Source of the DNA: Halopseudomonas pelagia
GTDB lineage: Bacteria; Pseudomonadota; Gammaproteobacteria; Pseudomonadales; Pseudomonadaceae
Direction: 5' to 3'
DNA length: 64,000 nucleotides
NCBI RefSeq assembly: GCF_009497895.1
Contig: NZ_CP033116.1
Span: 2,914,001-2,978,000 of the forward strand
Position 1 is the stretch's first letter. The number at the start of each line of letters is the position of its first letter. A program made the translations under genes and the position numbers. The notes below the pieces were generated by a model. That model made no database searches. It was not told the origin of the DNA and saw nothing but the letters and a program-made list of their open reading frames with translations. Positions 44,752-58,021 of the stretch are shown here, piece by piece.

Positions 44752-45642
44752 CTATAAGCCGCGCATCCATTCCGGTCGCAGTCGCGCCTGCTCTGGCCGG
44801 CTGATAGCAGCCCGCACCTGAGCCAGCATGCGCTCTTTGTCGGCCCCCAGCACCCCTTTTAACACCAGGGCATTGGAGGCATGGTCGCTGCGGAACACGG
44901 TATTGTCCAGTTCAAGCATACTGATCAGACTTTCCAGCTCGCGGAACAGGCTGGGCTGATCAAGCGGCTCGAAATCCGGAAAGCGTTCGCGATAACGTGC
45001 GAGGCCTTGCGGAAAGCTGACCACCAGCGTGGACAGAAACTCCGGCTGCGTGGCAGTCATCAACCGTGCCGAATTCAAGGCGTGTTGCTCACTCAGGCCT
45101 TTGCCGCCCAGGCCATTGAGAATCATCACCGAGCGCTGCATGCCGGCTTCGCCGGACTTGCTCAACGCCTCTTCGGTACTGGCATAGGTCTCGCCTTTAT
45201 TGACCCGCTCGAGCACCTGGTCATCGCCGGACTCGGCGCCTACATACAGCATCGCCAGACCCGCTTCGCGCAACTGCCGAAGCTCCTCCACCGATTTGCG
45301 TTTGAGATTGCGCGGCAGGCAGTAGGAGGTCACCCGCTCGACGCTGGGCATATGCTCGCGAATTGCCTCGAGAATGCGCAGCAGGCGTTTGGTCGGTAGA
45401 ATCATCGCATCGCCATCAGCCAGGAATACGCGCTGAACGATCAGTTGTTCGCCACTCTTGCGAATCTCTTCCAGCACCTGGTCTTCATCACGGGCACGGA
45501 ATTTTTTCTGCGGCGCAGTGTACATTTCACAGAAGGTGCAATTGTTCCACGAACAGCCGTTGGTGACCGGCAAGATCAGCGAATGGGCTTCACTCGGCGG
45601 GCGAAACACCGGTTCAATATAGTCGATCGGAAAAGCTGACAT
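44752..45642 (-). CDS. Radical SAM protein
   Basis: A 296-residue radical-SAM enzyme. The iron-sulfur motif is NGCSWNNCTFC (C-x4-C-x2-C, near residues 29-39), spaced as in the HemN/Elp3-like broad group rather than the classic CxxxCxxC. It is followed by FLADGDAMILPT (GGE-like region) and LYVGAESGDDQVLERVNKG. There is no signal peptide and no obvious extra domain. The reaction is unknown. Its ATG overlaps the stop of the amidohydrolase gene (ATGA), suggesting coupled expression. Confidence 0.88.
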   Translation of the reverse strand: MSAFPIDYIEPVFRPPSEAHSLILPVTNGCSWNNCTFCEMYTAPQKKFRARDEDQVLEEIRKSGEQLIVQRVFLADGDAMILPTKRLLRILEAIREHMPSVERVTSYCLPRNLKRKSVEELRQLREAGLAMLYVGAESGDDQVLERVNKGETYASTEEALSKSGEAGMQRSVMILNGLGGKGLSEQHALNSARLMTATQPEFLSTLVVSFPQGLARYRERFPDFEPLDQPSLFRELESLISMLELDNTVFRSDHASNALVLKGVLGADKERMLAQVRAAISRPEQARLRPEWMRGL

Positions 45643-46655
45643 CAGTCCTGCTCCTTCTCACTGGGCAGCACCGCAAGGAAGTTATCCCGCGCCACCTTGT
45701 GCGCCACCTCTTCCGGCAACGCGTCCAGAAACGGAATGAATGCGTCCAGGTATTTATCCATATTCTTGAAGCTGCCAACCACATCCGAGCCGAGCATGAA
45801 TCGGTCCGGGTAGTCGGTTACCAGCTTCACCCACTGCGCATTCGCCTCCCCGTCCTTGTTCACCAGATAGGGATCCAGAACCGTCCAGGACAAGTCGATA
45901 TACAGGTTGGGATAGGTTTCCAGCATGCGTTTGACCGTATCGAACAGGAATTCGAGTTTTTCCTGGTGCCGGTGCAGCTCCATGCTGGTGCCGGCATGCG
46001 CCCAGATGAAACGCACGTTGGGGAAGTAACGCAGCGGGTCCTCAATCTCTTCCAGGTACAGCGGCATACGTTCGCGCTTGGACGTGATGTTGCTATGCAC
46101 CATCACCGGAAGATCGAACTCTTCGGCCAGCGCATAGATACGGTACATGGCTTCATTGTTGGCCCGGGGCACATCACCGCTGATCAATGCAGTCAGGTCG
46201 TCGTGACGGGTAAATACCTCGCCCAACCCTTTCCACACACCAGGATTCATCTCCAGCAGGCGGCGGATATGCGCGTCGGCATTCTTGTCGTTGGGGTTGA
46301 AACCTGAGAGAAACGGATGGAAGCGCTTGCGCTGGTCGGGTGTCAGATGTTCCAGGGCTCTGAGAATGATGAAATCTGTCGCGCTGTACCAGTACGCTGC
46401 AGCATCGTCGCCCGCATAATAGCGCGGCCGCTGAGGCTCATTTTCATGCCATTTTTTGGCGACGGGAATCCCGGAGAACATGATGTGATCGATGTTCGAC
46501 TCATCCATTTTTTCCAGCAATGCCTTGATACCCTCACTTTCCTGGAAAAAGTCCACATAATGAAAATGGGCATCACTGAAAGCATAGTCACGCGCTTGAG
46601 CATTCATAGCGAGCAAACTCAACAACACACCCAGGGTTAAATGGATAGATGGCAC
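45642..46655 (-). CDS. Exported amidohydrolase-family protein
   Basis: A 337-residue protein with a probable GTG start at 46655, chosen because it opens a signal peptide (VPSIHLTLGVLLSLLAMNAQA) and has GAGAGA upstream. The frame is open to 46802 but that part looks non-coding. The mature part starts DYAFSDAHFHYVDFF, with the HxH metal motif of amidohydrolases, then LPVMVHSNIT, RFIWAHAGTSME and MLGSDVVGS, matching the amidohydrolase-2 (decarboxylase/lactonase-like) fold. A periplasmic location is unusual for this family. The substrate is unknown. Confidence 0.8.
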   Translation of the reverse strand: MPSIHLTLGVLLSLLAMNAQARDYAFSDAHFHYVDFFQESEGIKALLEKMDESNIDHIMFSGIPVAKKWHENEPQRPRYYAGDDAAAYWYSATDFIILRALEHLTPDQRKRFHPFLSGFNPNDKNADAHIRRLLEMNPGVWKGLGEVFTRHDDLTALISGDVPRANNEAMYRIYALAEEFDLPVMVHSNITSKRERMPLYLEEIEDPLRYFPNVRFIWAHAGTSMELHRHQEKLEFLFDTVKRMLETYPNLYIDLSWTVLDPYLVNKDGEANAQWVKLVTDYPDRFMLGSDVVGSFKNMDKYLDAFIPFLDALPEEVAHKVARDNFLAVLPSEKEQD

Positions 46656-46749
46656 GGCAATTCTCTCTCGGCAGTAACGGAATAACGGGTAAAAACACGC
46701 TACCCGGCAGTGCACAACAGACCCGCTTCGCCCGGAGTAGTTTCGCGGC

Positions 46750-47388
46750 TCAAGGCGTTTCGGTATCTTTTCTGCGTTTTGATTTGTTGCCCATGCGCAC
46801 ACCGATATCCATCAGAAACTGCATGTAACCTTCCTTGTCTTCAATCACCTCCTGCCAGAACGGCGAGTGATACATCGCCATCGCGCCATGCACCAAAGCC
46901 CAGGCCGCGCAGTAATGGAAATAGGCTGGCACGTTCTCCAGCTTTTCATCATCAATGCGTTCCTGAATCACACCCGTGAGATGGTTGAAGTTGGATGCAC
47001 GTATCTTGTGCAATTCCTCAACAAGCTCGGGTAACTGATTGGATTTGACCAGTTTTTCTTCCAAACGGTCAAACAGCCGATAGCGTTCAGGATCGCTCAT
47101 GCGGAACTCGAAATAATCCCGCGACAGAGCCTCCCGGTCCCGTTCAATGCCTTCGGAGTTGAGCAGTGTCGAAAGGTCGCGCTCATAGTCGAGCATCAAG
47201 CGCAGGTAGATCTCCGCCTTGGATTTGAAGTGCTTGTAGATGGTGCCCTTCCCAATGCCTACTTCGTCGGCGATCATTTCCACGGTAACGCTGTCTTCAC
47301 CCTGTTCCAGGAACAGGCGCAACGCGGTGTCGAGGATTTCCTGCTCGCGGCGTCGGAACTCGCGAAGCTTGCGTGATTCTTTCTGCAT
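46750..47388 (-). CDS. TetR-family transcriptional regulator
   Basis: About 212 residues if ATG 47388 (MQKESRKLREF) is used; ATG 47406 and 47424 are in frame and cannot be excluded, since none has a strong ribosome site. The helix-turn-helix is clear: SVTVEMIADEVGIGKGTIYKHFKSKAEIY. The remainder is the helical ligand-binding part. It is read leftward downstream of the polyamine transporter and 94 bp before the amidohydrolase gene, either of which could be its target. Confidence 0.85.
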   Translation of the reverse strand: MQKESRKLREFRRREQEILDTALRLFLEQGEDSVTVEMIADEVGIGKGTIYKHFKSKAEIYLRLMLDYERDLSTLLNSEGIERDREALSRDYFEFRMSDPERYRLFDRLEEKLVKSNQLPELVEELHKIRASNFNHLTGVIQERIDDEKLENVPAYFHYCAAWALVHGAMAMYHSPFWQEVIEDKEGYMQFLMDIGVRMGNKSKRRKDTETP

Positions 47389-47473
47389 ATTGACTGTGTT
47401 TTCCATACCGGCAAAGCACAGCATTATGCCAACTTCATGACCAATTGCCCATGCATTGATTCAAAGCTGACCG

Positions 47474-48325
47474 TCAGGCCTTTTTTTGAACCCGAATACT
47501 GATCAGCGCCAGCAGCATGGAGCCCAGCATCAGCAACAGCGACACGGCGTTAAGCACCGGAGTGGCACCCTCGCGCAGACGACTGAACAGCGTGATGGTC
47601 AGCGGCGCATCGGAACCCACCAACATCAGCGTGGTGTTGAAATTCTCGAAGGACATCAGAAAGCACACCAGAGCGGCGCCGATAATTGCCGGTGCGAGAA
47701 ACGGCAAGGTCACCGTTCTCACTGCCGTCAGCGGGCTGGCGCCGAGATTGCACGCGGCCTCCTCCAACTGCGTATCAAAGGTCCGCAGTCGTGCCGAAAT
47801 TACCAAGGTGGCGATGGTGGTCAGAAACGCGAACTGGCCGAGCACCACCAGCAGCAAGCCAGGGCGAAGCATGTCGAGCATGATGTCGTGATTGAAATCG
47901 AAGTAGTTGGCGATGCGGCTGGCAAAAATCAAAATCGAGATCCCCAGGATCACCCCGGGAATCACCAGCGGCAACAGCATCAGGATAAACAGCAGATTCT
48001 TGCCGGGAAACACATGCCGCTCGAACAGAAAGGCATTCATGGTCGCCAGACTGACCGACAGCATAGTTACACAACTGGCCACCAGCGCACTGGTACCGAC
48101 ACTGCGCAGAATCGCCCGGTCATGAAACAGCCCGGTGCGCCCGCCACCCTCCGCGATAAACCAGTCCAGAGTAAACCCTTGCCAGGGCAAGGCCGGGAAT
48201 CGGCTGTCGTTGAAGGCAAATACGCCCACCACCAGCAAGGGCGCTGCAAGATAGACAAAGAAGATCAGCACATAGGCCGCGTAGGTCCACCGAAAGCGGC
48301 GGCTGAGCGGTAGCGACGCAATCAT
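47474..48325 (-). CDS. potC: Polyamine ABC transporter permease, PotC-type
   Basis: A 283-residue inner-membrane permease with about six hydrophobic segments. The EAA loop motif that contacts the ATPase is EEAACNLGASPLTAVRTVTLP near residues 180-200 (shown in part). Start ATG 48325 overlaps the potB stop (ATGA). With PotB it forms the membrane channel of a spermidine/putrescine-type importer. Specificity cannot be read from the permease. Confidence 0.87.
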   Translation of the reverse strand: MIASLPLSRRFRWTYAAYVLIFFVYLAAPLLVVGVFAFNDSRFPALPWQGFTLDWFIAEGGGRTGLFHDRAILRSVGTSALVASCVTMLSVSLATMNAFLFERHVFPGKNLLFILMLLPLVIPGVILGISILIFASRIANYFDFNHDIMLDMLRPGLLLVVLGQFAFLTTIATLVISARLRTFDTQLEEAACNLGASPLTAVRTVTLPFLAPAIIGAALVCFLMSFENFNTTLMLVGSDAPLTITLFSRLREGATPVLNAVSLLLMLGSMLLALISIRVQKKA

Positions 48326-49200
48326 TTCATCGTCTCGGCGAAGGACTGCCCGCTGAGCTTCAAACCGAGCCAGACAATCAGGGACGAGAGCACCAGCAAC
48401 AACACACCGAATGCGGCGCCCTGCTCCCAGTTGAAGCGGGTGATGAACTGAGTGAATATCTGCTCGGTAAACCAGAGGCTGTCTTTACCGCCGAGCAGGA
48501 CCGGCGTCAGATAGTTACCCAGCGAGAGCATGAACACCACAATAGAGCCCGATACGATACCGGGCATCGCGTGCGGGATAATAATGTCGCGGGTGACGGT
48601 AAAGTGATTGCCGCCCAGATCATAGGCCGCCTCCACCAGGCTGTTATCCAGGCTGTCGAGCGTGGTGACCAGCGGCACCAGCATAAACAGCATCGAGGCA
48701 TAAATGAGGCCCACCATGATGGCCACGTCGTTATACAGCATCTCGACCGGCGCATCGGCCAGCCCGCTCCATTGCAGTACGCCGCTGATGACCCCACTTT
48801 CCCGCAACAGAATCATCCAGCCGTAAGTACGCACCAGTTCGCTGACCCAGAACGGGATCAGGCACGCCATAAACAGCAGGGAGCGGACGCGGCCGCGCAC
48901 CAGTTTGGCGATATACCAGGCGATCGGCAGCGCGATTATCAGCGTCAACAAGGTGGTCAGCATGGACATCACCGCGGTGCGCAGAAAGGTGCGCCAATAC
49001 AGTGATTCGGAGAAAAACAGCTCGAAGTGCATCCAGCTGAAGCGGTATTCGCCAAACCCGACCCGTTCACGCAGGGCGACGGCGAACATGTCCAGATGCG
49101 GCAGGAAAATCAGCAGAAACAGCCAGAGCAGTAATGGCAGCATCAACAATAGCGTGCTCATGCCGACCAACCTGCGTGCAGCCACCTTAGGCGCGGCCAT
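48322..49200 (-). CDS. potB: Polyamine ABC transporter permease, PotB-type
   Basis: A 292-residue permease. The first hydrophobic segment (MLPLLLWLFLLIFLPHLDMF) and the conserved FALRERVGFG-like region are PotB-like. The EAA motif reads VEAAYDLGGNHFTVTRDIIIP (in part). It follows potA by two bases and overlaps potC by four, so the three are one translational unit. Confidence 0.88.
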   Translation of the reverse strand: MAAPKVAARRLVGMSTLLLMLPLLLWLFLLIFLPHLDMFAVALRERVGFGEYRFSWMHFELFFSESLYWRTFLRTAVMSMLTTLLTLIIALPIAWYIAKLVRGRVRSLLFMACLIPFWVSELVRTYGWMILLRESGVISGVLQWSGLADAPVEMLYNDVAIMVGLIYASMLFMLVPLVTTLDSLDNSLVEAAYDLGGNHFTVTRDIIIPHAMPGIVSGSIVVFMLSLGNYLTPVLLGGKDSLWFTEQIFTQFITRFNWEQGAAFGVLLLVLSSLIVWLGLKLSGQSFAETMK

Positions 49201-49202
49201 GC

Positions 49203-50348
49203 TTATGCCGGCTCCGCAGCAAAGTACAAAGCCTGATCCGCCATCCAGCCAATGTGCAAACGGTCGCCCTCGCGCAGCCGTGCGTACTGCGGGGTTTGTG
49301 GCAGGCGCACGGTGAGTTCCGGCCCGCCATGCACACCGCTGACGCTGATGCGGCTATTGGCGCCGTCAAACAACAGCGTGTCTATTTGTACCTCCAGCAG
49401 ATTGTCTGCCTGAGCGGGTGTACCTGGCAAAAAAGGTGTGATGCTCTCCGGCCGGACAAACAGGTTCACCGCCTTGCCAACTGCGGCCACTTCCGAGCCC
49501 GCTGCACGGGCGCTGAACTCCTGGCCAGAGGCGATGCGAACCAGACCCTCACGCTGCAAAGTACCTGACAGGCGATTCGAATCGCCGACAAAGCCAGCAA
49601 CAAAGGGGGTCGCTGGTTGGTAATACAGCGTTTGCGGGCTACCTACCTGCTCGAACCTGCCCTGGTTCATCACCGCTACCTGGTCGGACATCACCAGCGC
49701 TTCGGACTGATCATGGGTGATATAGACGAAAGTGGTGCCGAAGGTTTGCTGCAGTTGCTTAAGCTCCACCTTCATCTGCTCGCGCAATTTGAGATCGAGT
49801 GCGCCGAGGGGTTCGTCCAGCAACAGCACCGCTGGCTCCAGCACCAGACAGCGAGCGATAGCAATACGCTGCTTCTGGCCGCCCGATAGCGCATCGGGCT
49901 TGCGCTTGCCCACATCCGGCAGACCGACCCGCTCCAGCACATCGCCCACGCGGCGGCGAATCTCGGCCTTGTCAGCACCACGGCGTTTGAGGCCGTAAGC
50001 TATGTTGTCCTCAACGCTCATCATCGGAAACAAAGCCAGATGCTGAAAGACCATATTCAACGGGCGCTTGTTCGGCGGTATTCCCAACATCGACTGACCT
50101 TTGATACAGATATCACCGCTGTCGGGCTCAAGGAACCCGGCGAGCATGCGCAGCAAGGTTGTCTTGCCGCAACCGGATGGCCCGAGGATGGAAAAGAAAG
50201 AACCCGATGGAATACCGAAGGAAACATCCGCGACAGCCGACTGGCCAGCAAACTGCTTGTGCAGCCCGCGGCATTCGAGGTCAAGGGTCTCGAGATCACG
50301 GGAGTTCAGGTCACGAGATTCTAGGATAGTATCTGGGTGTGCAGGCAT
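49203..50348 (-). CDS. potA: Polyamine ABC transporter ATPase, PotA-type
   Basis: A 381-residue ATPase. Walker A is LGPSGCGKTTLLRML (near residues 54-68), the signature is ALSGGQKQRIAIARCL, Walker B is AVLLLDEPLGALD, and a C-terminal TOBE/OB domain carries FVRPESITPFLP. The first 25 residues contain a tandem near-repeat (SRDLNSRDLETLDLE) that is probably a small duplication or shows that translation starts further in. It lies between potD and potB. Confidence 0.9.
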   Translation of the reverse strand: MPAHPDTILESRDLNSRDLETLDLECRGLHKQFAGQSAVADVSFGIPSGSFFSILGPSGCGKTTLLRMLAGFLEPDSGDICIKGQSMLGIPPNKRPLNMVFQHLALFPMMSVEDNIAYGLKRRGADKAEIRRRVGDVLERVGLPDVGKRKPDALSGGQKQRIAIARCLVLEPAVLLLDEPLGALDLKLREQMKVELKQLQQTFGTTFVYITHDQSEALVMSDQVAVMNQGRFEQVGSPQTLYYQPATPFVAGFVGDSNRLSGTLQREGLVRIASGQEFSARAAGSEVAAVGKAVNLFVRPESITPFLPGTPAQADNLLEVQIDTLLFDGANSRISVSGVHGGPELTVRLPQTPQYARLREGDRLHIGWMADQALYFAAEPA

Positions 50349-50441
50349 GGACAGTCCGTTACCAGAGCATGGCGCGACCAGAGGCGGCGCCAGCTGACGT
50401 CATGTAGCGAATAACCAGGTGATTACCCGGTTGCCGGCATC

Positions 50442-51503
50442 TCAGTTGGCCGCTTTGACTCGGTCCAGTATCTGACCTTCCAGGGTCTCAAGCCCGGCTG
50501 GGACCGGCGGATACCACTTGATGTTATCCAGCGCCTGCTGGTCAAAACTACTTTCAAAGCTGGCCTTGAGCTTGTCATCAACAAACTCTTCAGCGCCCTT
50601 GGCCGCAGTGAAGTTGCCCGCGGATTGAGTGATCTTGGCTGCCACTTCCGGCTGCATGACAAAGTTGATCCACTTGTAGGCCGCCTCGTCATTTTCACCC
50701 CGGCGCGGCAAGGCGAAGGTATCAATCCAGCCCAGTGCACCACTGGCAGGGGCGACAAAACGAATCTGCGGATTCTCTGCTTGCAGTTTCCAGCCGCCAG
50801 CATCCCAGCCTTTGGCCGCCACCACTTCGCCGGAAGCCACCAGATTGATCAGTTCGTCGCCGCCACTCCAGTAGGCTTTGACGTTCGGCTTGCAGGCAAT
50901 CAGCTTCTCTTCGACCCTGGCCATCATCGCAGCGTAGGCATCCTCATCGTCATAGGCGGCGAAGGGATCCTCGCCCATGGAAAAGGCCATACCGATGAGA
51001 ATCGGACGGCGCAACCGATAGGACACCTTACCGGCCAGCTCTGGTTTGCACAGGTCGTCAAAGTCTTTCACCTGATCAGCAACACTATCGTGCACGATCA
51101 GGCCGGTAGTGCCCCAGACGTGGGGAACGGCATAGACATCGTCACCAACGCTGGTATTTCGGCGAGTCGCCGCCAGCATGGAATCGATAAAAAGCGCAGA
51201 GTCGACCTTGCTCAAATCCATCGGCTTGTAGATACGAAACTCTTGCTGAGCGCTGGTAATACGGTCCTGGCTGGGCTGCACCAGATCAAAGCCTGCGCCA
51301 CCGGTAGCGCGCAGCTTGGAAATCATGTCTTCATTATTGGACAGAGTAACCTGCACTTCGATACCGGTTTCTTCCTCAAACTGGTTCACAACCTCTTCGG
51401 GGGCATAGCCACCCCAGGTCAGCAGGCGCAGTTCTTCTGCCATGGCAGTCAGCGGTAGGGTGAGAGTCAGAACGGCGGGAACGAGAATCTGCTTCAAGCG
51501 CAT
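50442..51503 (-). CDS. potD: Polyamine-binding periplasmic protein, PotD-type
   Basis: A 353-residue protein with signal peptide ending TAMAEE. The mature part begins LRLLTWGGYAPEEVVNQFEEE, as in PotD/PotF proteins, and later has VPHVWGTTGLIV and YKWINFVMQPE. It captures spermidine, putrescine or a related cation and delivers it to PotABC. It is the first gene of the leftward potDABC operon. The exact ligand cannot be told from sequence alone. Confidence 0.88.
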   Translation of the reverse strand: MRLKQILVPAVLTLTLPLTAMAEELRLLTWGGYAPEEVVNQFEEETGIEVQVTLSNNEDMISKLRATGGAGFDLVQPSQDRITSAQQEFRIYKPMDLSKVDSALFIDSMLAATRRNTSVGDDVYAVPHVWGTTGLIVHDSVADQVKDFDDLCKPELAGKVSYRLRRPILIGMAFSMGEDPFAAYDDEDAYAAMMARVEEKLIACKPNVKAYWSGGDELINLVASGEVVAAKGWDAGGWKLQAENPQIRFVAPASGALGWIDTFALPRRGENDEAAYKWINFVMQPEVAAKITQSAGNFTAAKGAEEFVDDKLKASFESSFDQQALDNIKWYPPVPAGLETLEGQILDRVKAAN

Positions 51504-51728
51504 GGCGGCAATCCTTTTGATGTCAGTCTCTGTGGTGTCAGTTACAACACAAATCAGTCGAACCTTAAGTCCAACCCATGACAGTATAGTGACAGCTCGC
51601 TATTTTGCCGGAAGATACCTTCTTAACAACCGATCACGATAAGTTGCCTTCGACGTATTCCAAATCAGTTTATAAATCGGCAACGGATGTGCTGGCAAGT
51701 TGAGCAGTTTGGACAATACTTAAGGCAT

Positions 51729-51848
51729 CAGGTCAGCGAAGTCCCCCCCAGACATAGCTGCCTGTCAGGACAGGCGCCCCGCCTGTCCTCGCAACACTCC
51801 TAATGGTCTTGACCCGAATTCTCCCCCCAGAATTCGGGTTTTTTTTGC
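51729..51848 (+). ncRNA. rgsA: RgsA small RNA
   Basis: In Pseudomonas aeruginosa the Gac/RpoS-controlled sRNA RgsA lies directly beside tatD. Here the same place holds an orphan plus-strand transcription unit. An RpoS-like -10 element (ACAATACTTAA, about 51713-51723) would start a transcript near 51729. It contains a GGACAGGCG/CGCCTGTCC stem at 51768-51789 and ends at a strong terminator (51812-51848), giving about 120 nt, the known RgsA length. No coding frame is evident. The call is based on position, promoter type and size; I could not compare the sequence itself. Confidence 0.78.
51812..51846 (+). terminator. Rho-independent terminator of RgsA
   Basis: ACCCGAATTC (51812-51821) and GAATTCGGGT (51830-51839) form a perfect 10-bp stem with a C-rich loop, followed by a run of eight T residues. 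It points rightward, where no protein gene needs it, supporting an sRNA. Confidence 0.92.
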
Positions 51849-51880
51849 CCGAATATCTGCTCGCATTGGCAACGAAAAAG

Positions 51881-52657
51881 CTAGAGCGCCAATGGAAAGA
51901 GTCGATGGAAATTGTCTGTGGTGTTCTGCCACAACTGCTCCAGAGCCTCCCCGCGCACCTCGGCGAGAAAGGCCGCGACATCGCAGACATATTGCGGCTC
52001 GTTAGGCTTGCCGCGGTGCGGTACCGGGGCCAGGTAGGGAGAGTCCGTTTCAACCAATAGACGATCTGCAGGGACCTTACGCGCCACATCACGCAGCGCT
52101 TCAGCATTGCGGAAGGTGACAATACCCGAGAGGGAAATGTAGTAACCCATATCCAGCGCAGCACGGGCCATATCCCAGTCCTCGGTAAAACAGTGCAGCA
52201 CGCCGGCGTTTGCCAGATCGGCCTCACGCAACAGCGCCAGCGTGTCGGCGCGCGCCTCGCGCGTGTGGATGATCACCGGTTTGCCGGTTTGCTCGGCTGC
52301 CTGCAGATGATAGCGAAAGGAAGTTTGCTGCTGCGCGGCCATCTCGGGTTCGTAGTGGTAATCCAGACCGGTTTCACCGATGGCGACTACCCGGGGATGG
52401 TCCAGTGCGGTGAGCAACCAGTCAAGGTCCGTGGGAGCCTCGCGAGACAGGTCAAGCGGATGAATCCCGACGCTGCAGAATACGTCCGAATACTGCTCGG
52501 CTATCTGTTTGACCGTGGGCGCGTTCGCCGCATCGACGCCAATGCACAGGAATTTGCCAACACCTCGCTGTCTCGCTGCATCCAGAGCAGCGTCCAGCGA
52601 GCCGTCATGGGCAGTCAGATCCAGGCGATCCAGGTGGCAGTGGGAGTCGATCAGCAT
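51881..52657 (-). CDS. TatD-family metal-dependent hydrolase/DNase
   Basis: A 258-residue TatD family protein. The metal-binding motif DSHCHLD is at residues 4-10, and GIHPLDL, AIGETGLDYHY, IIHTREA, HCFT and LLVETDSPYLAP complete the catalytic set. TatD enzymes act as 3'-5' exonucleases or related hydrolases. It is the last gene of the pabC-to-tatD run and lies just after pilZ. Confidence 0.94.
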   Translation of the reverse strand: MLIDSHCHLDRLDLTAHDGSLDAALDAARQRGVGKFLCIGVDAANAPTVKQIAEQYSDVFCSVGIHPLDLSREAPTDLDWLLTALDHPRVVAIGETGLDYHYEPEMAAQQQTSFRYHLQAAEQTGKPVIIHTREARADTLALLREADLANAGVLHCFTEDWDMARAALDMGYYISLSGIVTFRNAEALRDVARKVPADRLLVETDSPYLAPVPHRGKPNEPQYVCDVAAFLAEVRGEALEQLWQNTTDNFHRLFPLAL

Positions 52658-52666
52658 AGCGGCAGA

Positions 52667-53023
52667 TTACATGGTGTGAGTTGGACGATCTGACTTCAGC
52701 GCACCGGCCAGATAGGTTTCGATTTTACTGCGGGCCGTGTTGTCCTGATCGCTGAACTGCACGCCAATGCCCGCAGCCCGATTGCCTTGAGCGCCCTTGG
52801 GGGTGACCCAGATCACCTTGCCGGCGACCGGAATTTTTTCCGGCTCATCCATCAGATTCAACAGCATGAAGACTTCGTCACCCAGGCCATAGTTTTTATT
52901 GGTCGGGATGAAAAGGCCGCCATGTTTGACGAAGGGCATATAAGCGGCGTACAGAACCGACTTATCCTTGATGGTCAGGGATAAAATACCGTTACGCGGG
53001 CTTGGCGCCGTAGGGTTACTCAT
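52667..53023 (-). CDS. pilZ: Type IV pilus protein PilZ
   Basis: A 118-residue PilZ domain protein in the same place as pilZ of P. aeruginosa, between holB and tatD. The sequence GILSLTIKDKSVLYAAYMPF is the family start, and GGLFIPTNKNYGLG and VIWVTPKGAQGNRAAGIGVQF follow. The RxxxR c-di-GMP-binding motif of other PilZ proteins is not present at the N-terminus, as is true of PilZ itself. It is needed for type IV pilus assembly through PilB and FimX. Confidence 0.94.
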   Translation of the reverse strand: MSNPTAPSPRNGILSLTIKDKSVLYAAYMPFVKHGGLFIPTNKNYGLGDEVFMLLNLMDEPEKIPVAGKVIWVTPKGAQGNRAAGIGVQFSDQDNTARSKIETYLAGALKSDRPTHTM

Positions 53024-53055
53024 AGCTCACTCATCCTGATCTAGATGCTGGCAGG

Positions 53056-55736
<2,681 letters not shown>

Positions 55737-55740
<4 letters not shown>

Positions 55741-56572
55741 TTTATTACCTGCTCCGCCAATGCTTGGGCGTATCTGGAATGGGGGCCAACCGGCCATTGA
55801 TGCCGGTCTAGCGCAATGATTGGCCACACACCAAAAAGACTGTTGCAACAGAATAACTCTGAGGCATTTAACAACGCGGAGTGTTGCAGCTCTACTTCTT
55901 CTACCTGCTCGCCTTGGGCGCGCATTTCGTTCATCAGGTACTCGCGCATCACTCCGCTTACTCCACACTGAGCGAGAGAGGGTGTCAGCCAGATACCGTC
56001 CTGCCGGGCAAATAGATTGCTCATGGTGCATTCAACCACCAGGCCCTGAATATCACATACCAGGCCCTCGGCATATTGCGGGTCATTCCATTCACTGCGC
56101 GCCAACACCTGCTCCAGTCGGTTGAGGTGTTTGATGCCAGCCAACAATGGCTGGTGGGCCAACCGGGTGGCGCAGGAAAACAGGCGGATACCGTCTCTGG
56201 CATGTGCTTCAGGGTAAGTGGCCGGAGGAAAGCACTGCTGAATGCGTACTGTCCGGGCATCGGCGGGAATGGCATAACCACGCTGCCCACTGCCACGAGT
56301 CAGGGTCAGCTTGATCACCCCCGCGCCCATGCGCACAGCCAGATCCCGCCATTCTTCGGCGATCAGCTCAATGTCAGCCTGTAGTCGCAGCGCCTGAATA
56401 CCGCGCTGCAGGCGGGCAAGATGATAATCGATAAGGGCGATGCTGCCTTGGCTGACCCGCAGGGTTTCAAACAGGCCATCGCCGTAATTCAAACCACGAT
56501 CCGTCACCCGGACCTGATTGGCCGGCTGGCCGTCAATCAGGCACTCGGGCACAGCGTTACTGGTCATACCCA

Positions 56573-56573
<1 letters not shown>
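55737..56573 (-). CDS. pabC: Aminodeoxychorismate lyase PabC
   Basis: A 278-residue PLP-dependent fold-type IV enzyme. VTDRGLNYGDGLFETLRV is at residues 24-41 in part; the PLP Lys is in GIKHLNRLEQVLAR, and the EGLVCDIQGLVVECTMSNLF region binds the cofactor phosphate. It makes 4-aminobenzoate for folate. The ATG at 56573 overlaps the fabF stop (ATGA); an ATG two codons on is also possible. Confidence 0.94.
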
Positions 56574-57811
<1,238 letters not shown>

Positions 57812-57961
57812 AGGATGCTCCTTATTCAACTCTTCGGGACGATACAAAACCGGGTATTAAAGCCATCCGGCTTGCGTCAGTCGGGTATTGTCCGCATAAA
57901 GCAGCTACTCGGCAATATAAGCCGTTCAGATTGCCGGGCCCACGCACACTTTCGATACACA

Positions 57962-57996
57962 AAAAAGCCGCAGATCCCGAAAGATCTGCGGCTTTT
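57962..57996 (-). terminator. Terminator between acpP and fabF
   Basis: AAAAAGCCGCAGATC and GATCTGCGGCTTTTT make a perfect long stem with a six-base loop and T-runs, 26 bp after the acpP stop (read leftward). It likely lets acpP be made in excess over fabF. Confidence 0.88.
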
Positions 57997-58021
57997 TCAG
58001 TACAGTCAACTAACCGCGTGA

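Noticed and set aside
51504..51728. GacA binding box upstream of rgsA
   Set aside because: No TGTAAG-N6-CTTACA-like palindrome was found in the interval.
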